64,000 nt of DNA from Gordonia polyisoprenivorans (GTDB lineage: Bacteria > Actinomycetota > Actinomycetes > Mycobacteriales > Mycobacteriaceae), in NCBI RefSeq assembly GCF_017654315.1, contig NZ_CP072203.1, positions 4,278,001 to 4,342,000 of the forward strand, given 5' to 3'. The notes below the pieces were generated by a model. The model saw only the letters and a list, made by a program, of their open reading frames with translations. It made no database searches and was not told where the DNA came from. The position numbers and the translations under genes are program-made. Below, in pieces: positions 1-9,612 of the stretch (the first letter of the stretch is position 1; each line of letters begins with the position of its first letter).

Positions 1-1109
1 ATTAGATTGAGGATGAGTCCGGCGTTGCCGAAGACCGCCATCATCGAACTCGCCGACACCCCGACCGCGAAGATCGCGAGCACCGAGACCATCCACAGCG
101 TGAACGCGTTGGGCAGGGAGGTCCCGACCGCGGTGCACACGCCGATGTACATGGCCGACTGGATCACGGCCACCAGCGCCATGATCGTCCATTTGGCGGC
201 CAGGGTGCCCCATCGCGAGATCGCCAACCGGACCCGCAGTTGGTAGAACGGGCCGTACTCGATCGGGGTCTGGCCGAGCATGCCGTCGACCACGATGCTC
301 ACCATCATCGCGCCGGTGAACCCCGCCAGGATCAGCAACAGCGTGAAATAGAAGGCGGACAAGCCGTTTCCGGAGCCATCGGGCAGCGGTGTCGCCTCGA
401 CGACGTCGACCTTGACCGGCTGCCACAGGGCGAGTTGCGCCGCCCCGGAGAACGCGACGTTCGCCTTGGCCAGCTGGGCGCGCACGGTGTCGGTGAGTTG
501 TTGACCCATCTGCGCGTTGACCTGCTCGGAGATCCGGTCGGCGAAGGTCGTGGTGACCGCCGAGGCGAAGGTTCCCGACCCGCGGTTGATGTAGACGTCG
601 ATGGTGACCGGCTCCGGCCGCGCCTGCAGCACGGTGGCCTTGCCCAGTGCGAGAACGGAATCGGAGAAGTTGGCGCCGAGTGCCACCACGCCGTAGACCT
701 TGCCGCCGTTGAGCTCGTTGAGTGCGGTGACCCGGTCGGTGCGGTGCACGGCGATACCGGATTTGGCGGCGTTGGTGATGATGCCGTCGGCGACCTGCTT
801 GCCGTAGTCGACCTGCGTGGTGGTGCCGTTGCCGTTGTCGAGGCTGCCGCCACTGTCCTCGTCGACGATCGCGACCGGGAAGTTGTGCAGATTCTTCTCC
901 GGATCGGCGATGGCGCCCATGTAGAGGGCGGCCATGAACGACATCACGACCACCACCAACAGCAGCGGGAGCAGCCAGAACCGTGGCGAGCCCAGAACCC
1001 CGGAGATCGTGGTGGTGACCCGGACGTCACGCTGCGGACGTTCATGCTCGCCCGGACGAGCCAGTTCCTCCCCCTCGGGGACGTGCCCGGTCACCTCATG
1101 CCTGCCCAT
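1..1109 (-). CDS. YhgE/Pip- or DUF3533-like membrane protein (ABC-2 superfamily), 3' end cut off
   Basis: This partial minus-strand gene runs off the left edge; 369 codons are visible and no stop is reached. The start is an ATG at 1109 with a GGAGGGG ribosome-binding site six bases upstream. After a charged N-terminus of about 40 residues there is one membrane segment (SPRFWLLPLLLVVVVMSF). A large non-cytoplasmic domain follows, with the motifs FPVAIVDEDSGG and YGVVALGANFSDSVLALG. At least three more hydrophobic helices follow from about residue 250. This layout is typical of YhgE/Pip and DUF3533/SNG1 proteins, which are related to ABC-2 exporter permeases. The substrate is unknown. It lies 56 bases downstream of era on the same strand. 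Family assignment is from recognisable sequence style only; export of a lipid or peptide would be a guess. Confidence 0.7.
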   Translation of the reverse strand, partial: MGRHEVTGHVPEGEELARPGEHERPQRDVRVTTTISGVLGSPRFWLLPLLLVVVVMSFMAALYMGAIADPEKNLHNFPVAIVDEDSGGSLDNGNGTTTQVDYGKQVADGIITNAAKSGIAVHRTDRVTALNELNGGKVYGVVALGANFSDSVLALGKATVLQARPEPVTIDVYINRGSGTFASAVTTTFADRISEQVNAQMGQQLTDTVRAQLAKANVAFSGAAQLALWQPVKVDVVEATPLPDGSGNGLSAFYFTLLLILAGFTGAMMVSIVVDGMLGQTPIEYGPFYQLRVRLAISRWGTLAAKWTIMALVAVIQSAMYIGVCTAVGTSLPNAFTLWMVSVLAIFAVGVSASSMMAVFGNAGLILNL

Positions 1110-1165
1110 CGCCACCCCTCCGGTCTGCGGTGCGGGCCCACCTCACCCACACCGGCTGCGGTGTC

Positions 1166-2077
1166 CTAGAAGCCCATGCGGCGCAACTGCTTTGGGTCGC
1201 GCTGCCAATCCTTGGCCACCTTCACGTGCAGGTCAAGGTACACCTTGACACCCAGCAGTGCCTCGATCTGGCGTCGTGCCGTGGTGCCCACCGCCTTGAG
1301 GCGGCCACCCTTGTGGCCGATGATGATGCCCTTCTGACTGTCCCGCTCGACGTAGAGGATCGCGTGGACATCGACCATCGGCGCCTGCTCGGGTGCCCGA
1401 TCCTCGCGCGGGATGATCTCCTCGATGACCACCGCGAGCGAATGCGGCAACTCGTCGTGGACACCCTCGAGTGCGGCCTCGCGGATGAACTCGGCCATCA
1501 GGACCTGTTCGGGCTCGTCGGTGAGTTCTCCGTCGGGATAGAACGCCGGCCCGGGCTCCATCAACGACACCAGCACATCGGTCAACACGTCGACCTGTGC
1601 ACCCGAGGTCGCCGAGACGGGGACCACTTCCGATGTGGGGCCGAGCAGTTCGGAGAGTGCGAGCAGCTGCGCGGCGACCTGCTCGGGCCCGACACGATCG
1701 ATCTTGGTGACGATGCCGAGCACCGTGGTCCCCGGCGCCATCTGGCGGACCTGCGAGACGATCCACCGGTCGCCCGGGCCGATCCGCTCGTCGGCCGGGA
1801 TGCAGACACCGATGACGTCGACCTCGGAATAGGTGTCGCGGACCAGATCGTTGAGTCGCTGACCGAGCAGCGTGCGCGGCCGGTGCAGCCCCGGGGTGTC
1901 GACGAGGATCAGCTGCGCATCGGGCCGATTCACGATTCCGCGGATGGTGTGGCGGGTGGTCTGCGGCCGATTGGAGGTGATCGCGATCTTCTCCCCCACC
2001 AGCGCATTCGTCAGGGTCGACTTGCCGGTATTCGGCCGGCCGACGAAACACACGAAGCCCGAACGGAATTCGGTCAT
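1166..2077 (-). CDS. era: GTPase Era, ribosome small-subunit maturation
   Basis: The product is 303 residues, the usual Era length. The G1 loop GRPNTGKST is at residues 13-21 and G3 DTPG at 60-63. The G4 position reads TKID instead of the canonical NKxD, a substitution seen in other actinobacterial relatives. The C-terminal KH domain carries the GHKGG loop and ends in LRRMGF. Era binds the 3' end of 16S rRNA during 30S assembly. Its ATG overlaps the stop of the upstream cytidine-deaminase-like gene by four bases (ATGA), so the two are probably translationally coupled. It sits at the distal end of the phoH-ybeY-corC block, as in mycobacteria. Identification is secure. Confidence 0.97.
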   Translation of the reverse strand: MTEFRSGFVCFVGRPNTGKSTLTNALVGEKIAITSNRPQTTRHTIRGIVNRPDAQLILVDTPGLHRPRTLLGQRLNDLVRDTYSEVDVIGVCIPADERIGPGDRWIVSQVRQMAPGTTVLGIVTKIDRVGPEQVAAQLLALSELLGPTSEVVPVSATSGAQVDVLTDVLVSLMEPGPAFYPDGELTDEPEQVLMAEFIREAALEGVHDELPHSLAVVIEEIIPREDRAPEQAPMVDVHAILYVERDSQKGIIIGHKGGRLKAVGTTARRQIEALLGVKVYLDLHVKVAKDWQRDPKQLRRMGF

Positions 2078-2433
2078 GAGATACCGTCCGCCCCAGAGCC
2101 GGCGCGGACCCGGTCGAGCACCGCACCCGCGGCATCGGTGACCACCAGCAACGCATCCGGGCTGATCTCGGCGAGCGTCGCACGTCCCGGATCGTCGACA
2201 CCACCGCCGACGATCACCGCGGCCTCGAAGGACTCGGCGCCACTCGACAGCGCGGTGGCCACCGCGACCTGCAGCGCCGACAGTTCCAGCGAGGCGGTCC
2301 GCACATCGGCACCGGCATAGGTTCGGCCGTCCCCCTCGCGGATCGCCGCACCCGACGGCGACTGCGCCCGACCACGTGCGCCGCGGGCGAGAACCACCAG
2401 CTTGGCGTCCTCGTCACCCATTGGCTCGCTCAC
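2074..2433 (-). CDS. Degenerate cytidine-deaminase-like protein
   Basis: This 119-residue protein lies between the CorC-like gene and era, where mycobacteria carry a small conserved gene (Rv2365c position). The fold signature of cytidine deaminases is recognisable: [10 protein letters not shown] resembles the GxNVEN segment, and [10 protein letters not shown] matches the helix that follows. The zinc-binding Cys/His-Ala-Glu motif reads LSAL, and the PCxxC motif is replaced by DPGRATLAE. No zinc site can be seen, so deaminase activity is unlikely. Both ends overlap their neighbours (ATGA at 2430-2433 and 2074-2077), which suggests a conserved structural or regulatory role inside the operon. Function is unknown. 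Confidence 0.8.
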   Translation of the reverse strand: MSEPMGDEDAKLVVLARGARGRAQSPSGAAIREGDGRTYAGADVRTASLELSALQVAVATALSSGAESFEAAVIVGGGVDDPGRATLAEISPDALLVVTDAAGAVLDRVRAGSGADGIS

Positions 2434-3851
2434 ATGGCCTCCTTCTGCTGGGCGTCCCGGCGCTCAGCGTATTCGCCGTTGCGACGCGAGCGTTCACCAC
2501 CCCGCGAGCCGGTGCGCCTGCCCGACGCGTCGTTGCGCTCGTCGTCTCGGGCATCGAGCGGATCCCGCTCGGCCTCGGGCTCCTCGACCTGCTCGACGAG
2601 CACGGTCGTGATGCGCTGGCGGCCTTGCCGATTCGGTCCGCCTTCGGCCACCAATTGCAAGCCGTGACTGGCGACGCGCGCGCCCGGCAGCGGGACCCGA
2701 CCGAGTTCGAGACCGACGAGCCCGCCGACCGTCTCGACCTCGTCGTCATCGATGTCGATGTCGAACAGTTCGCCGAGATCCTCCACCGGCAGTCGTGCCG
2801 AGACGCGAAAGCGCCCGTCGCCGAGGTCTTCCACGGGGGCGACCTCACCGGTGTCGTACTCGTCGGCGATCTCCCCGACGATCTCCTCGAGGACGTCCTC
2901 GATGGTGACCAGTCCGGCGATCCCGCCGTATTCGTCGACGAGCAATGCCATGTGGTTGTGGGTGCGCCGCATGTCCTCCAGAACCCGGTCCAGCGGCTTG
3001 GAGTCGGGGATGAACTCCGCCGGACGCATCACCGCCGAAACTCCCACTGTCCGGGCGTCCTCGCCGCCCATCGACCGCTCCACGAGATCCTTCAGATACA
3101 CCACCCCGAGGATGTCGTCGGGATTCTCCCCGATCACCGGGATACGCGAATGCCCGCTGCGCACAGCCAGACTCGTCGCCTGCGCGGCGCTCTTGTCACT
3201 CTCGATCCAGATCATCTCCGGCCTGGGCACCATCACCTCACGGGCATTGGTGTCGCCGAGCTCGAAGACCGACTGGATCATGCGGCGTTCGTCGGCAGCG
3301 ACCACGCCGCTCGCCTCGGCGAGGTCGACGACCTCGCGGAGCTCGACCTCGGTGGCGAACGGTCCGTTGCGGAATCCCTTGCCCGGCGTGACCGCGTTAC
3401 CGATGAGGATCAGCAACCGGGTCAGCGGCGTGAGGATCACGCCGAGGATCTGCAGGACCGCCGCCGAGGCCAGGGCGATGGTGTAGGCGTGCTGACGACC
3501 GAGCGTGCGCGGGCCGACCCCGGCCGCCACATACGACACCACCGCCATCCCCGCGATGGCGACGGTCAGTCCCCACCCGATGCCCAGTTCGGACACGGCG
3601 ATCACCGCGACCAACGCGACGGCGGCGGTTTCACACACCACCCGCAACAACACCGCGAGACCGACATAGGTCGCGCGGGCGGCGAGCACCCGCATGAGCC
3701 GCACCGCACCCGCGCGCCGCTCCTTGACCATGTCCTCGACCCGGGCGATCGACACGGTCGAGACCGCGGTGTCCACCGCGGCGAACACACCACTGAGGAC
3801 GACGAGAACGACGGCGCACAGCGCGAACCACAGATAGGCGGCGCCGGTCAC
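2430..3851 (-). CDS. CorC/HlyC-type hemolysin-family membrane protein (DUF21 + CBS pair + CorC_HlyC)
   Basis: The 473-residue protein starts with a DUF21 domain of about four membrane helices in residues 1-170. Two CBS domains follow (roughly 190-320), including [12 protein letters not shown] and [21 protein letters not shown] CorC_HlyC domain comes next, with [14 protein letters not shown] and [13 protein letters not shown]. The last 50 or so residues are charged and low in complexity. Family members are linked to divalent-cation (Mg/Co) homeostasis or efflux; the CBS pair probably senses adenine nucleotides. The hemolysin label is historical. It is overlapped by ybeY upstream and by the deaminase-like gene downstream, so it belongs to the same transcription unit. 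Confidence 0.93.
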   Translation of the reverse strand: MTGAAYLWFALCAVVLVVLSGVFAAVDTAVSTVSIARVEDMVKERRAGAVRLMRVLAARATYVGLAVLLRVVCETAAVALVAVIAVSELGIGWGLTVAIAGMAVVSYVAAGVGPRTLGRQHAYTIALASAAVLQILGVILTPLTRLLILIGNAVTPGKGFRNGPFATEVELREVVDLAEASGVVAADERRMIQSVFELGDTNAREVMVPRPEMIWIESDKSAAQATSLAVRSGHSRIPVIGENPDDILGVVYLKDLVERSMGGEDARTVGVSAVMRPAEFIPDSKPLDRVLEDMRRTHNHMALLVDEYGGIAGLVTIEDVLEEIVGEIADEYDTGEVAPVEDLGDGRFRVSARLPVEDLGELFDIDIDDDEVETVGGLVGLELGRVPLPGARVASHGLQLVAEGGPNRQGRQRITTVLVEQVEEPEAERDPLDARDDERNDASGRRTGSRGGERSRRNGEYAERRDAQQKEAM

Positions 3852-4450
3852 TGCTCCGTCGAGCCCGCGGGCCGCTGCTGCGCGGAGCCCTCGTCACCTC
3901 CCGGGAATTCGGGGAACGGGGAGTCGGTGAACCCGATGTTGGTCAGCAGACGGGTGTCCCGATCGGCCTGGCGTTGCTGCTGTGCTTCACGGTGCCGCTG
4001 TGCGTAGAACTCCTCGAGCAGACGGTTCTGCAGGCCGAACATCTCCTTCTCTTCCTCGGGTTCGGCGTGGTCGTAGCCGAGCAGATGCAGGACGCCGTGG
4101 ATGGTGAGCATCGCGAGTTCGTGCTCGAGTGAGCGCCGGGCCTCGCGGGCCTGTTTGGCCGCGAATTCGGGGCAGAGCACGATGTCGCCGAGGATGGCGG
4201 GGCCCGGTTCGGCGGCGTCGGGCCGCCCGCCGGGCACCAATTCGTCCATCGGGAAGCTCATCACGTCGGTGGGACCAGGCAGGTCCATCCATTGCACGTG
4301 CATGTCGGCCATCGTCGGCTCGTCGACGCAGAGCACCGAGAGTTCGGCCCCGGGATGGACGTCCATCGCCTCGGTCGCGAATCGTGCTGCGGCGAGCACC
4401 AATTCGGCGGGGACGTCGACGCCGGATTCGTTGGCGAATTCGATGCTCAT
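3848..4450 (-). CDS. ybeY: Endoribonuclease YbeY (rRNA maturation factor)
   Basis: The 200-residue product carries the YbeY zinc motif [11 protein letters not shown] (H-x3-H-x5-H). The preceding family segments [19 protein letters not shown] and [11 protein letters not shown] are also present. YbeY is a metal-dependent RNase involved in 16S rRNA 3' maturation and ribosome quality control, which fits the co-location with era. The final 50 residues are rich in Q, R and acidic residues beyond the minimal YbeY core, as in other actinobacteria. The ATG at 4450 overlaps the phoH stop by four bases and the stop overlaps the start of the CorC-like gene, so translation is probably coupled. Confidence 0.96.
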   Translation of the reverse strand: MSIEFANESGVDVPAELVLAAARFATEAMDVHPGAELSVLCVDEPTMADMHVQWMDLPGPTDVMSFPMDELVPGGRPDAAEPGPAILGDIVLCPEFAAKQAREARRSLEHELAMLTIHGVLHLLGYDHAEPEEEKEMFGLQNRLLEEFYAQRHREAQQQRQADRDTRLLTNIGFTDSPFPEFPGGDEGSAQQRPAGSTEQ

Positions 4451-6621
4451 GAGCGCCGTCCCTGACTTGCCGAGCGCCGCGCGGCGCGATTGGGGCCACC
4501 GATGCGATCCGAGTCACGTAATCGCGGGTTGTCCCGCGCCGCCTCCTCGGCCCGCCCGTAGGCGTCGACGATGTCGGCGACGAGCCGGTGCCGGACCACG
4601 TCCTGACTGGTCAGGGTGGCGAAGTGGATGTCGTCGATGCCATCGAGGATGCGGGTGGCGGCCATCAGTCCGCTCTGCGCACCGCCGGGCAGGTCGACCT
4701 GCGTGGTGTCGCCGGTGACCACCACCTTCGACCCGAAACCCAGCCGGGTCAGGAACATCTTCATCTGCTCGCCGGTGGTGTTCTGCGCCTCGTCGAGGAT
4801 GATGAAGGCGTCATTGAGCGTGTTGTGGGTCAGCAGGAAGTCCTCGGTGACATAGAGCGAATCCTCCGCCGCCACCCGGATGCAGACGGCTTCGTCGGTA
4901 CCCACCGATTCGATGCTCTCGATGTAGCGCTTGGGCGGCTTGGCCGTGGTCGCACCATATTTCTGCGCCTTGCGTGTCATCCGGAACGGAGCGAGCCCAT
5001 CCGGGAGACGAATGTCGAGGACGTGGGCGTCGTGTCGGTACAACACCTCTCGACCCCGTGCTTTACCAGGGGGCCGTCCCTGCGCGACGCGGGTTCGTCC
5101 GTAGACGACGCCGCCCAGCGATCGCACCAGGAACATCACGTCATCGCGCAGCTGGTCCGAGACTGTCACGTACTGCACACGGCAGGACCGGCCGGTCTGG
5201 GTCACGGGGCCGCCATCGGTGTCCAGAAGACCCTGCAGCACTGCCAATCGGACGTCGGACGAGTTGAGAAGGTACTGCTTCGGTACGAACTTCGTAGGGG
5301 ACTTGGTGCCCCACAATCCGAGTTCGCGCATGGCGTGGGTGACCGGGTTCTCGATAGTGATCGGCTCACCGGGAGTGGTGATCCGGTTGAGGACGTAGTC
5401 GACGTCGGATCGCTGCCGTGCGCGAATACCCGGCACGGCCATGACCAGCGCATCGACCAGCTCTCGGTCGGCTGTCGTGAACGATGGCGTGGCCATCCCC
5501 GCCATGCAGCCGTCACCCAGCATCAGACCGAGCGCATAGGGGTCGAGCGGCACCGGTTGGCGAGGAAACTCGGCAGCGCCACTCAAGAGCGGCACCTCGA
5601 ACCGGTGATAGTGCGCCGCCCGGAGATTTCCGATCATCTCCTTCGTCTCGAGTACCCGCGGGCCGGTGCCGCGACGACGGTCGTCTCGCGTGTACACCGA
5701 CCACAGGTGATCGGTGGAGCAGAGGGTGGACGCACCGTCCTGAGTGGTGACCCGCACGATGTCCTTGAACCCCTGCGGGTAGACGCCGAGGACCTCGGTC
5801 GGCGAGCCGTTCGAGCCGATGACGTGGTCGCCGACCTCGATGTCACCGATCGGACGAAAGCCCTGTGGCGTGAGGACCCTGGTCGACACCGGCTGCGCCC
5901 GGCCACGCATATATGCCAGTGGCGCCACCTCGATCACCCCGGCGGCCATGAGCTTGGGGATCGACTCGGGGTCCATCATGTCGTGCAGTGCGTCATAAAG
6001 CGGACGCAGATACGGGTCGATTTTCTCGCTGAGTGTGCCGGGTAGAAAGCCCAGTCGCTCACCGGCTTCCACCGCGGGCCTGGTGAGAATGATGCGGTTC
6101 ACGCTCTTGGATTGCAGTGCCTGCACCGCCTTGGCCATCGCCAGATAGGTCTTGCCGGTACCGGCCGGGCCCAGACCGAACACGATGGTGTTGGCGTCGA
6201 TGGCGTCGACGTAGCGCTTCTGGTTGAGCGTCTTGGGCCGGATGGTCTTTCCGCGGCGGGAGAGGATGTCGAGGGACAGGACGTCGGCGGGTGATTCGGT
6301 GGCGCCCTCGGACAGCATCGACACGCTGTGGCGGACGAGATCCGGGGTCAGCGGAGTGCCGCGACCGACGAGGTCCACGAGCTCACCCATGACGCGCTCG
6401 GCGGCGGCGACGTCGGCGCCACGGCCACGCAGCGTGATCTGGTTGCCGCGGACGTGGATGTCGGCCGGCAGGAGTTGCTCGAGCGTGCGCAGATTGACAT
6501 CGCTGGTGCCGAGCAGCCCGAACACCACCTCGGGAGGGACATCGATGGTGGAGGTGACCACAGGTCCGGCCCCTGCGGCGCCTCGCGCCGGCGCGCGGCC
6601 GTCGGGGTTGTCGTCACTCAC
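4447..6621 (-). CDS. phoH: PhoH-like ATPase precursor containing an in-frame intein
   Basis: The 724-residue precursor has an N-terminal KH-like segment (residues about 20-90). The PhoH ATPase domain has Walker [10 protein letters not shown] at 151-159 and Walker [10 protein letters not shown] at 606-614. Intein residues 242-600 split the conserved RGR-TLNDAF stretch just before Walker B. Joining residues 241 and 601 restores a normal 365-residue PhoH. PhoH proteins are P-loop NTPases tied to RNA metabolism, and phoH-ybeY is a conserved pair. The start is a GTG at 6621 with AGGAG upstream. The gene is active only if the intein splices, so splicing could act as a post-translational control point. 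Confidence 0.97.
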   Translation of the reverse strand: MSDDNPDGRAPARGAAGAGPVVTSTIDVPPEVVFGLLGTSDVNLRTLEQLLPADIHVRGNQITLRGRGADVAAAERVMGELVDLVGRGTPLTPDLVRHSVSMLSEGATESPADVLSLDILSRRGKTIRPKTLNQKRYVDAIDANTIVFGLGPAGTGKTYLAMAKAVQALQSKSVNRIILTRPAVEAGERLGFLPGTLSEKIDPYLRPLYDALHDMMDPESIPKLMAAGVIEVAPLAYMRGRAQPVSTRVLTPQGFRPIGDIEVGDHVIGSNGSPTEVLGVYPQGFKDIVRVTTQDGASTLCSTDHLWSVYTRDDRRRGTGPRVLETKEMIGNLRAAHYHRFEVPLLSGAAEFPRQPVPLDPYALGLMLGDGCMAGMATPSFTTADRELVDALVMAVPGIRARQRSDVDYVLNRITTPGEPITIENPVTHAMRELGLWGTKSPTKFVPKQYLLNSSDVRLAVLQGLLDTDGGPVTQTGRSCRVQYVTVSDQLRDDVMFLVRSLGGVVYGRTRVAQGRPPGKARGREVLYRHDAHVLDIRLPDGLAPFRMTRKAQKYGATTAKPPKRYIESIESVGTDEAVCIRVAAEDSLYVTEDFLLTHNTLNDAFIILDEAQNTTGEQMKMFLTRLGFGSKVVVTGDTTQVDLPGGAQSGLMAATRILDGIDDIHFATLTSQDVVRHRLVADIVDAYGRAEEAARDNPRLRDSDRIGGPNRAARRSASQGRRS
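4822..5898 (-). other. Class 3 LAGLIDADG intein in PhoH (359 aa)
   Basis: The insert begins with Ala (codon ending upstream at 5898), not Cys or Ser, in the block A region [13 protein letters not shown]. Block B reads TLCSTDHLW, giving Thr62, His64 and Trp66. Block F has Cys339 in AVCIRV. Block G is LLTHN with Thr357, His358 and terminal Asn359, followed by extein Thr+1. Trp at B:12, Cys at F:4 and Thr at G:5 form the WCT set that defines class 3 inteins, in which the block F Cys replaces the N-terminal nucleophile. Two homing-endonuclease motifs are intact: LGLMLGDG near residue 123 and LQGLLDTDG near residue 221. The element therefore looks competent for both splicing and homing. Boundaries are certain to the residue if Asn359 is the cleavage residue. 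Confidence 0.93.
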
Positions 6622-6673
6622 GTATCAGATCACTCCTGGAGTTCGGGGGGCGCCGTGCGGCGATGTGCGGTCA

Positions 6674-6679
6674 AGTCTA
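6674..6679 (-). promoter_or_regulatory. Candidate -10 box of the phoH operon
   Basis: The 130-base gap between phoH and the upstream hydrolase gene holds TAGACT on the minus strand about 50 bases before the phoH GTG. It matches the actinobacterial TANNNT -10 consensus. A GAATATTC palindrome lies further upstream near 6707-6714. No convincing -35 is visible. This gap is one of the few in the block large enough for an internal promoter, but the call rests only on the hexamer. Confidence 0.3.
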
Positions 6680-6751
6680 TCCCTGCCCAACGGGCGATCC
6701 GCGATCGAATATTCCGTTCGCCGCACCTTCGCGCTCCTCGGGCCCGGGGCT

Positions 6752-7537
6752 CTACAGTCCCAGCGCCCGGATCGTCTGCCGATTGCACACGCTGCGCGGA
6801 TCGACGAACGCGTCATGCCCCTCCTCGGGCACGACGATCAGTTCGGCGGACTGGCCGCGCGCGCATACCGTGCTGACATAGCGGCGGCTGAGCTCCACCG
6901 GAATGGCGGTGTCGCGGTCGCCGTGGATGACCACGACGTGCGCGTCGAACGGATCCTGCTCGATGGGAGACGCGGCCCGATAGCGCTGCGCGGCCTGTGC
7001 GTAGGGACGGCCGATCAACGCCTGCACCGACTCTCGGCCTGCCTGTCCCGCGGCCACGAGATCCAGGGCCGCCGACTGGGCGACAACGATGGTGATGCGG
7101 GTGTTCGCGGTCTGTGCCCGCAGCTGCGCGGTGGCCCACACCGCAAGCTGACCACCGGCCGAATGTCCCACGACCGCAACCGAATTCCAGTCGACGCGGT
7201 CAGCGACGGCTGCGGGCAGGGCGTCCCGGACCGGCCCGTCGAGCGCGTTGATCGCGGCGACGACGTCACGGCCGGTGTTCGGCCATCCTCCGCCGTCCTC
7301 CCCCACGCGCCGGTACTCGATGTTCCAGACCAACGCGCCACGTTCGCCGTACTGCCGGGCGATCGCCGACTCGATGGTCAGCGAGAACTCGGTGGTCCAG
7401 TAGCCGCCGTGGATCAGCACGATCGGCCGCATCGTGGCGGGGAGATCGGCCTCCTCGGCAGCGTGATAGATGTGCCCGAACTGCGAGTTCGCCTCGCCGT
7501 AGGCGATCGCGGTCCGGTGCACCGCACAGCGCCTCAT
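6752..7537 (-). CDS. Alpha/beta-hydrolase, arylformamidase/esterase type
   Basis: The 261-residue protein has the oxyanion motif HGGYW, a nucleophile elbow GHSAGG, a catalytic Asp segment HGDRDTAIP and a final His in EEGHDAF. HGGYW next to the start of the fold is the pattern of the HSL/BD-FAE group, which includes kynurenine formamidases. No signal peptide is seen, so it is cytoplasmic. It starts 19 bases after the rsmE stop and is probably co-transcribed with it. The substrate cannot be told from sequence; there is no kynurenine pathway gene nearby. The ATG at 7537 is accepted, although an internal GTG five codons later is possible. Confidence 0.85.
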   Translation of the reverse strand: MRRCAVHRTAIAYGEANSQFGHIYHAAEEADLPATMRPIVLIHGGYWTTEFSLTIESAIARQYGERGALVWNIEYRRVGEDGGGWPNTGRDVVAAINALDGPVRDALPAAVADRVDWNSVAVVGHSAGGQLAVWATAQLRAQTANTRITIVVAQSAALDLVAAGQAGRESVQALIGRPYAQAAQRYRAASPIEQDPFDAHVVVIHGDRDTAIPVELSRRYVSTVCARGQSAELIVVPEEGHDAFVDPRSVCNRQTIRALGL

Positions 7538-7556
7538 CGGTGCCGCCGATCGCGTC

Positions 7557-8306
7557 TCATCGGGTCCACCGATCGGTGAGGACGCCGAGCGCGCCGAGGG
7601 CGACCGACGCGGCCGTCGAGGTCCGCAACACCTCCGGCCCCAGGATCACCGAGTGAGCGCCGAGCGCGGTGAGGTCGGCGATCTCGCTGTCGTCCAGACC
7701 GCCCTCGGGCCCGACCACCAGCATGATCTCGCGTGCCTGCGCCAGCGGCAGGGTCCGCAGCGACACCGCAGCGGCCTCGTGCAGTACCGCGACCACACCA
7801 CCGGCGGCGATCACCTCGGCGGCGTGGGCGCGCACGTCGATCGTGGAGGCGAGGTCGGTGACCTCCGGAATCCACGGGCGCCGACTCTGTTTGGCGGCCG
7901 CCGAGGCCGCGGCCCGCCATTTGGCAACACCCTTGTCGGCCTTGCCCGCCCAGCGGGCGACGCACCGTGCCGATTGCCACGGCACGATCCGGTCGACACC
8001 GGCCTCGGTGGCGAGGTCGACGGCCAGCTCCGAGCGCTCGGATTTCGGCAACGCCTGCACCAGGGTCACCGACGGCCGCGGCCGGTCGGTGAACACGAAC
8101 CGGTGGGCGAGCGCCGACAGCGCATCCTTGCCCTCGACCGCGGTCACCTCGCAGTTGGCGACCGACCCGGCACCGTCACCGAGCAGCAGGGGCTCCCCCG
8201 GCCGCAGCCGCGCCACGGTCACCGCGTGGCGGCCTTCCGGCCCGGAGAGCAGGGTGGTGGTGCCGGCCGGCGGGACCTCGTCGACCCAGAACAGGGGCGG
8301 GCTCAC
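7557..8306 (-). CDS. rsmE: 16S rRNA m3U1498 methyltransferase RsmE
   Basis: The 249-residue SPOUT-fold protein has the family landmarks VTLVQALPKSERSE, DRIVPWQSARCV and the SAM-knot motif VGPEGGLDDSEI, and ends in the TASVALGALGVL region. RsmE methylates N3 of U1498 in 16S rRNA. An N-terminal PUA-like domain (residues 1-75) recognises the ribosome. It lies 10 bases downstream of dnaJ2 and is probably part of the hrcA-dnaJ2 transcription unit. This arrangement is widespread in actinobacteria and many Firmicutes. Length and motifs are normal. Confidence 0.96.
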   Translation of the reverse strand: MSPPLFWVDEVPPAGTTTLLSGPEGRHAVTVARLRPGEPLLLGDGAGSVANCEVTAVEGKDALSALAHRFVFTDRPRPSVTLVQALPKSERSELAVDLATEAGVDRIVPWQSARCVARWAGKADKGVAKWRAAASAAAKQSRRPWIPEVTDLASTIDVRAHAAEVIAAGGVVAVLHEAAAVSLRTLPLAQAREIMLVVGPEGGLDDSEIADLTALGAHSVILGPEVLRTSTAASVALGALGVLTDRWTR

Positions 8307-8316
8307 GTTCGGCCGA

Positions 8317-9474
8317 TCAGCGTCCCGCGAAGGCGTTGCGCAGCCGGGAGAACAATCCGCCCGGGGCCGCGGCCGCCGAGGTCGTCACCAGGTCGATGGA
8401 GTCGTCGGAGGCCTCGCGGAAGGCCTTCAGTGCCTCGGTCTGCGCGGCGGTCAGCTTGGCCGGAACCGCCACATCGAGATGGACGTGGAGGGTGCCGCGT
8501 GCACCCGTGTTCACGTGCGGCATGCCCTGGCCACGCAGTTTGACGACCTGCCCGGGCTGGGTGCCCGGCTCGATGGTGACGGTCGCGAGATCGCCGAGGA
8601 TCGTCGGGACCTCGAAGCTACCGCCGAGCGCGGCGTCGGCGATCGGTACCCGCAGCGTGCAATGCAGGTCGTCCTTGTCGCGGATGAACACCTCGTGCGG
8701 GCGTTCGCTGACCTCGACGTAGAGATCTCCGGCCGGTCCGCCGCCCGGACCCACCTCACCTTGGCCGGCCAACCGGACCCGCATGCCGCTCTCGATGCCT
8801 GCCGGGATGCGCACGGTCATCGTGCGGCGCGAACGCACCCGTCCCTGGCCGCCGCACTTGTGGCACGGATCGGGGATGATCTCGCCGGTGCCGTGGCAGG
8901 TGGGGCATTCGCGCACCGTCATGACCTGACCGAGCAGAGAACGCTGGACCGCCTGGATCTCGCCGGCACCCTTACAGGTGTCGCAGCTGATCGGCTTGGA
9001 GTCGCCGTTGGTTCCCGACCCGTGACACACATCGCAGAGGATCGCGGTGTCGACGGTGATTTCCTTGTTCACCCCGGAGGCGCACTCCTCCAGGTCGAGC
9101 TCGACGGCGACGAGGGCGGGCTCACCCGGCTGCACGCGCGAGCGCGGCCCGCGGCTACCACCGAAAGTACTGCCGAACCCACCGCCGGAGCCGAAGAACG
9201 CCTCGAACACGTCGCCGAGGCCGCCGCCGCCGAAATTTCCGCCGAATCCACCTGCCCCCGGACCGCCGAGCGGATCGCCGCCGGCGTCGACGATGCGTCG
9301 TTTCTCCGGGTCGCTGAGCACCTCGTAGGCGGTCGTGACCTCCTTGAAGCGCTCCTCTTCTCCCGGGTTGACGTCGGGATGCAATTTGCGGGCCATCTGG
9401 CGGTAGGCCCGCTTGATCTCCTGGTCGGTCGCGCTCTTGGCGACGCCCAGGATTCCGTAGTAGTCAGTTGCCAC
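8317..9474 (-). CDS. dnaJ2: Molecular chaperone DnaJ (DnaJ2 type)
   Basis: The 385-residue co-chaperone of DnaK has a J domain with the HPD tripeptide ([10 protein letters not shown]). A Gly/Phe-rich linker follows ([11 protein letters not shown]). The zinc-binding region has four CxxCxGxG-type repeats: [26 protein letters not shown] and CHKCGGQG. The C-terminal substrate-binding domains are complete. It starts with GTG at 9474 and follows hrcA by 138 bases. Its pairing with hrcA, and not with dnaK-grpE, marks it as the second actinobacterial DnaJ. A small GGCTCC/GGAGCC hairpin lies in the hrcA-dnaJ2 spacer. No HrcA operator was seen directly in front of it. Confidence 0.97.
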   Translation of the reverse strand: MATDYYGILGVAKSATDQEIKRAYRQMARKLHPDVNPGEEERFKEVTTAYEVLSDPEKRRIVDAGGDPLGGPGAGGFGGNFGGGGLGDVFEAFFGSGGGFGSTFGGSRGPRSRVQPGEPALVAVELDLEECASGVNKEITVDTAILCDVCHGSGTNGDSKPISCDTCKGAGEIQAVQRSLLGQVMTVRECPTCHGTGEIIPDPCHKCGGQGRVRSRRTMTVRIPAGIESGMRVRLAGQGEVGPGGGPAGDLYVEVSERPHEVFIRDKDDLHCTLRVPIADAALGGSFEVPTILGDLATVTIEPGTQPGQVVKLRGQGMPHVNTGARGTLHVHLDVAVPAKLTAAQTEALKAFREASDDSIDLVTTSAAAAPGGLFSRLRNAFAGR

Positions 9475-9612
9475 GGTTGTCTCGGTCCTTCGTTCTCACA
9501 GCTCACGTATGGCTCCGGGGATACCCTTACGGAGCCGGTGCATCGTTTACCTCACCGAACGCGACGCCGGCCGCGTCCATTTCCTCTCGACCGGCTCTGC
9601 GCCACCTTCAGG

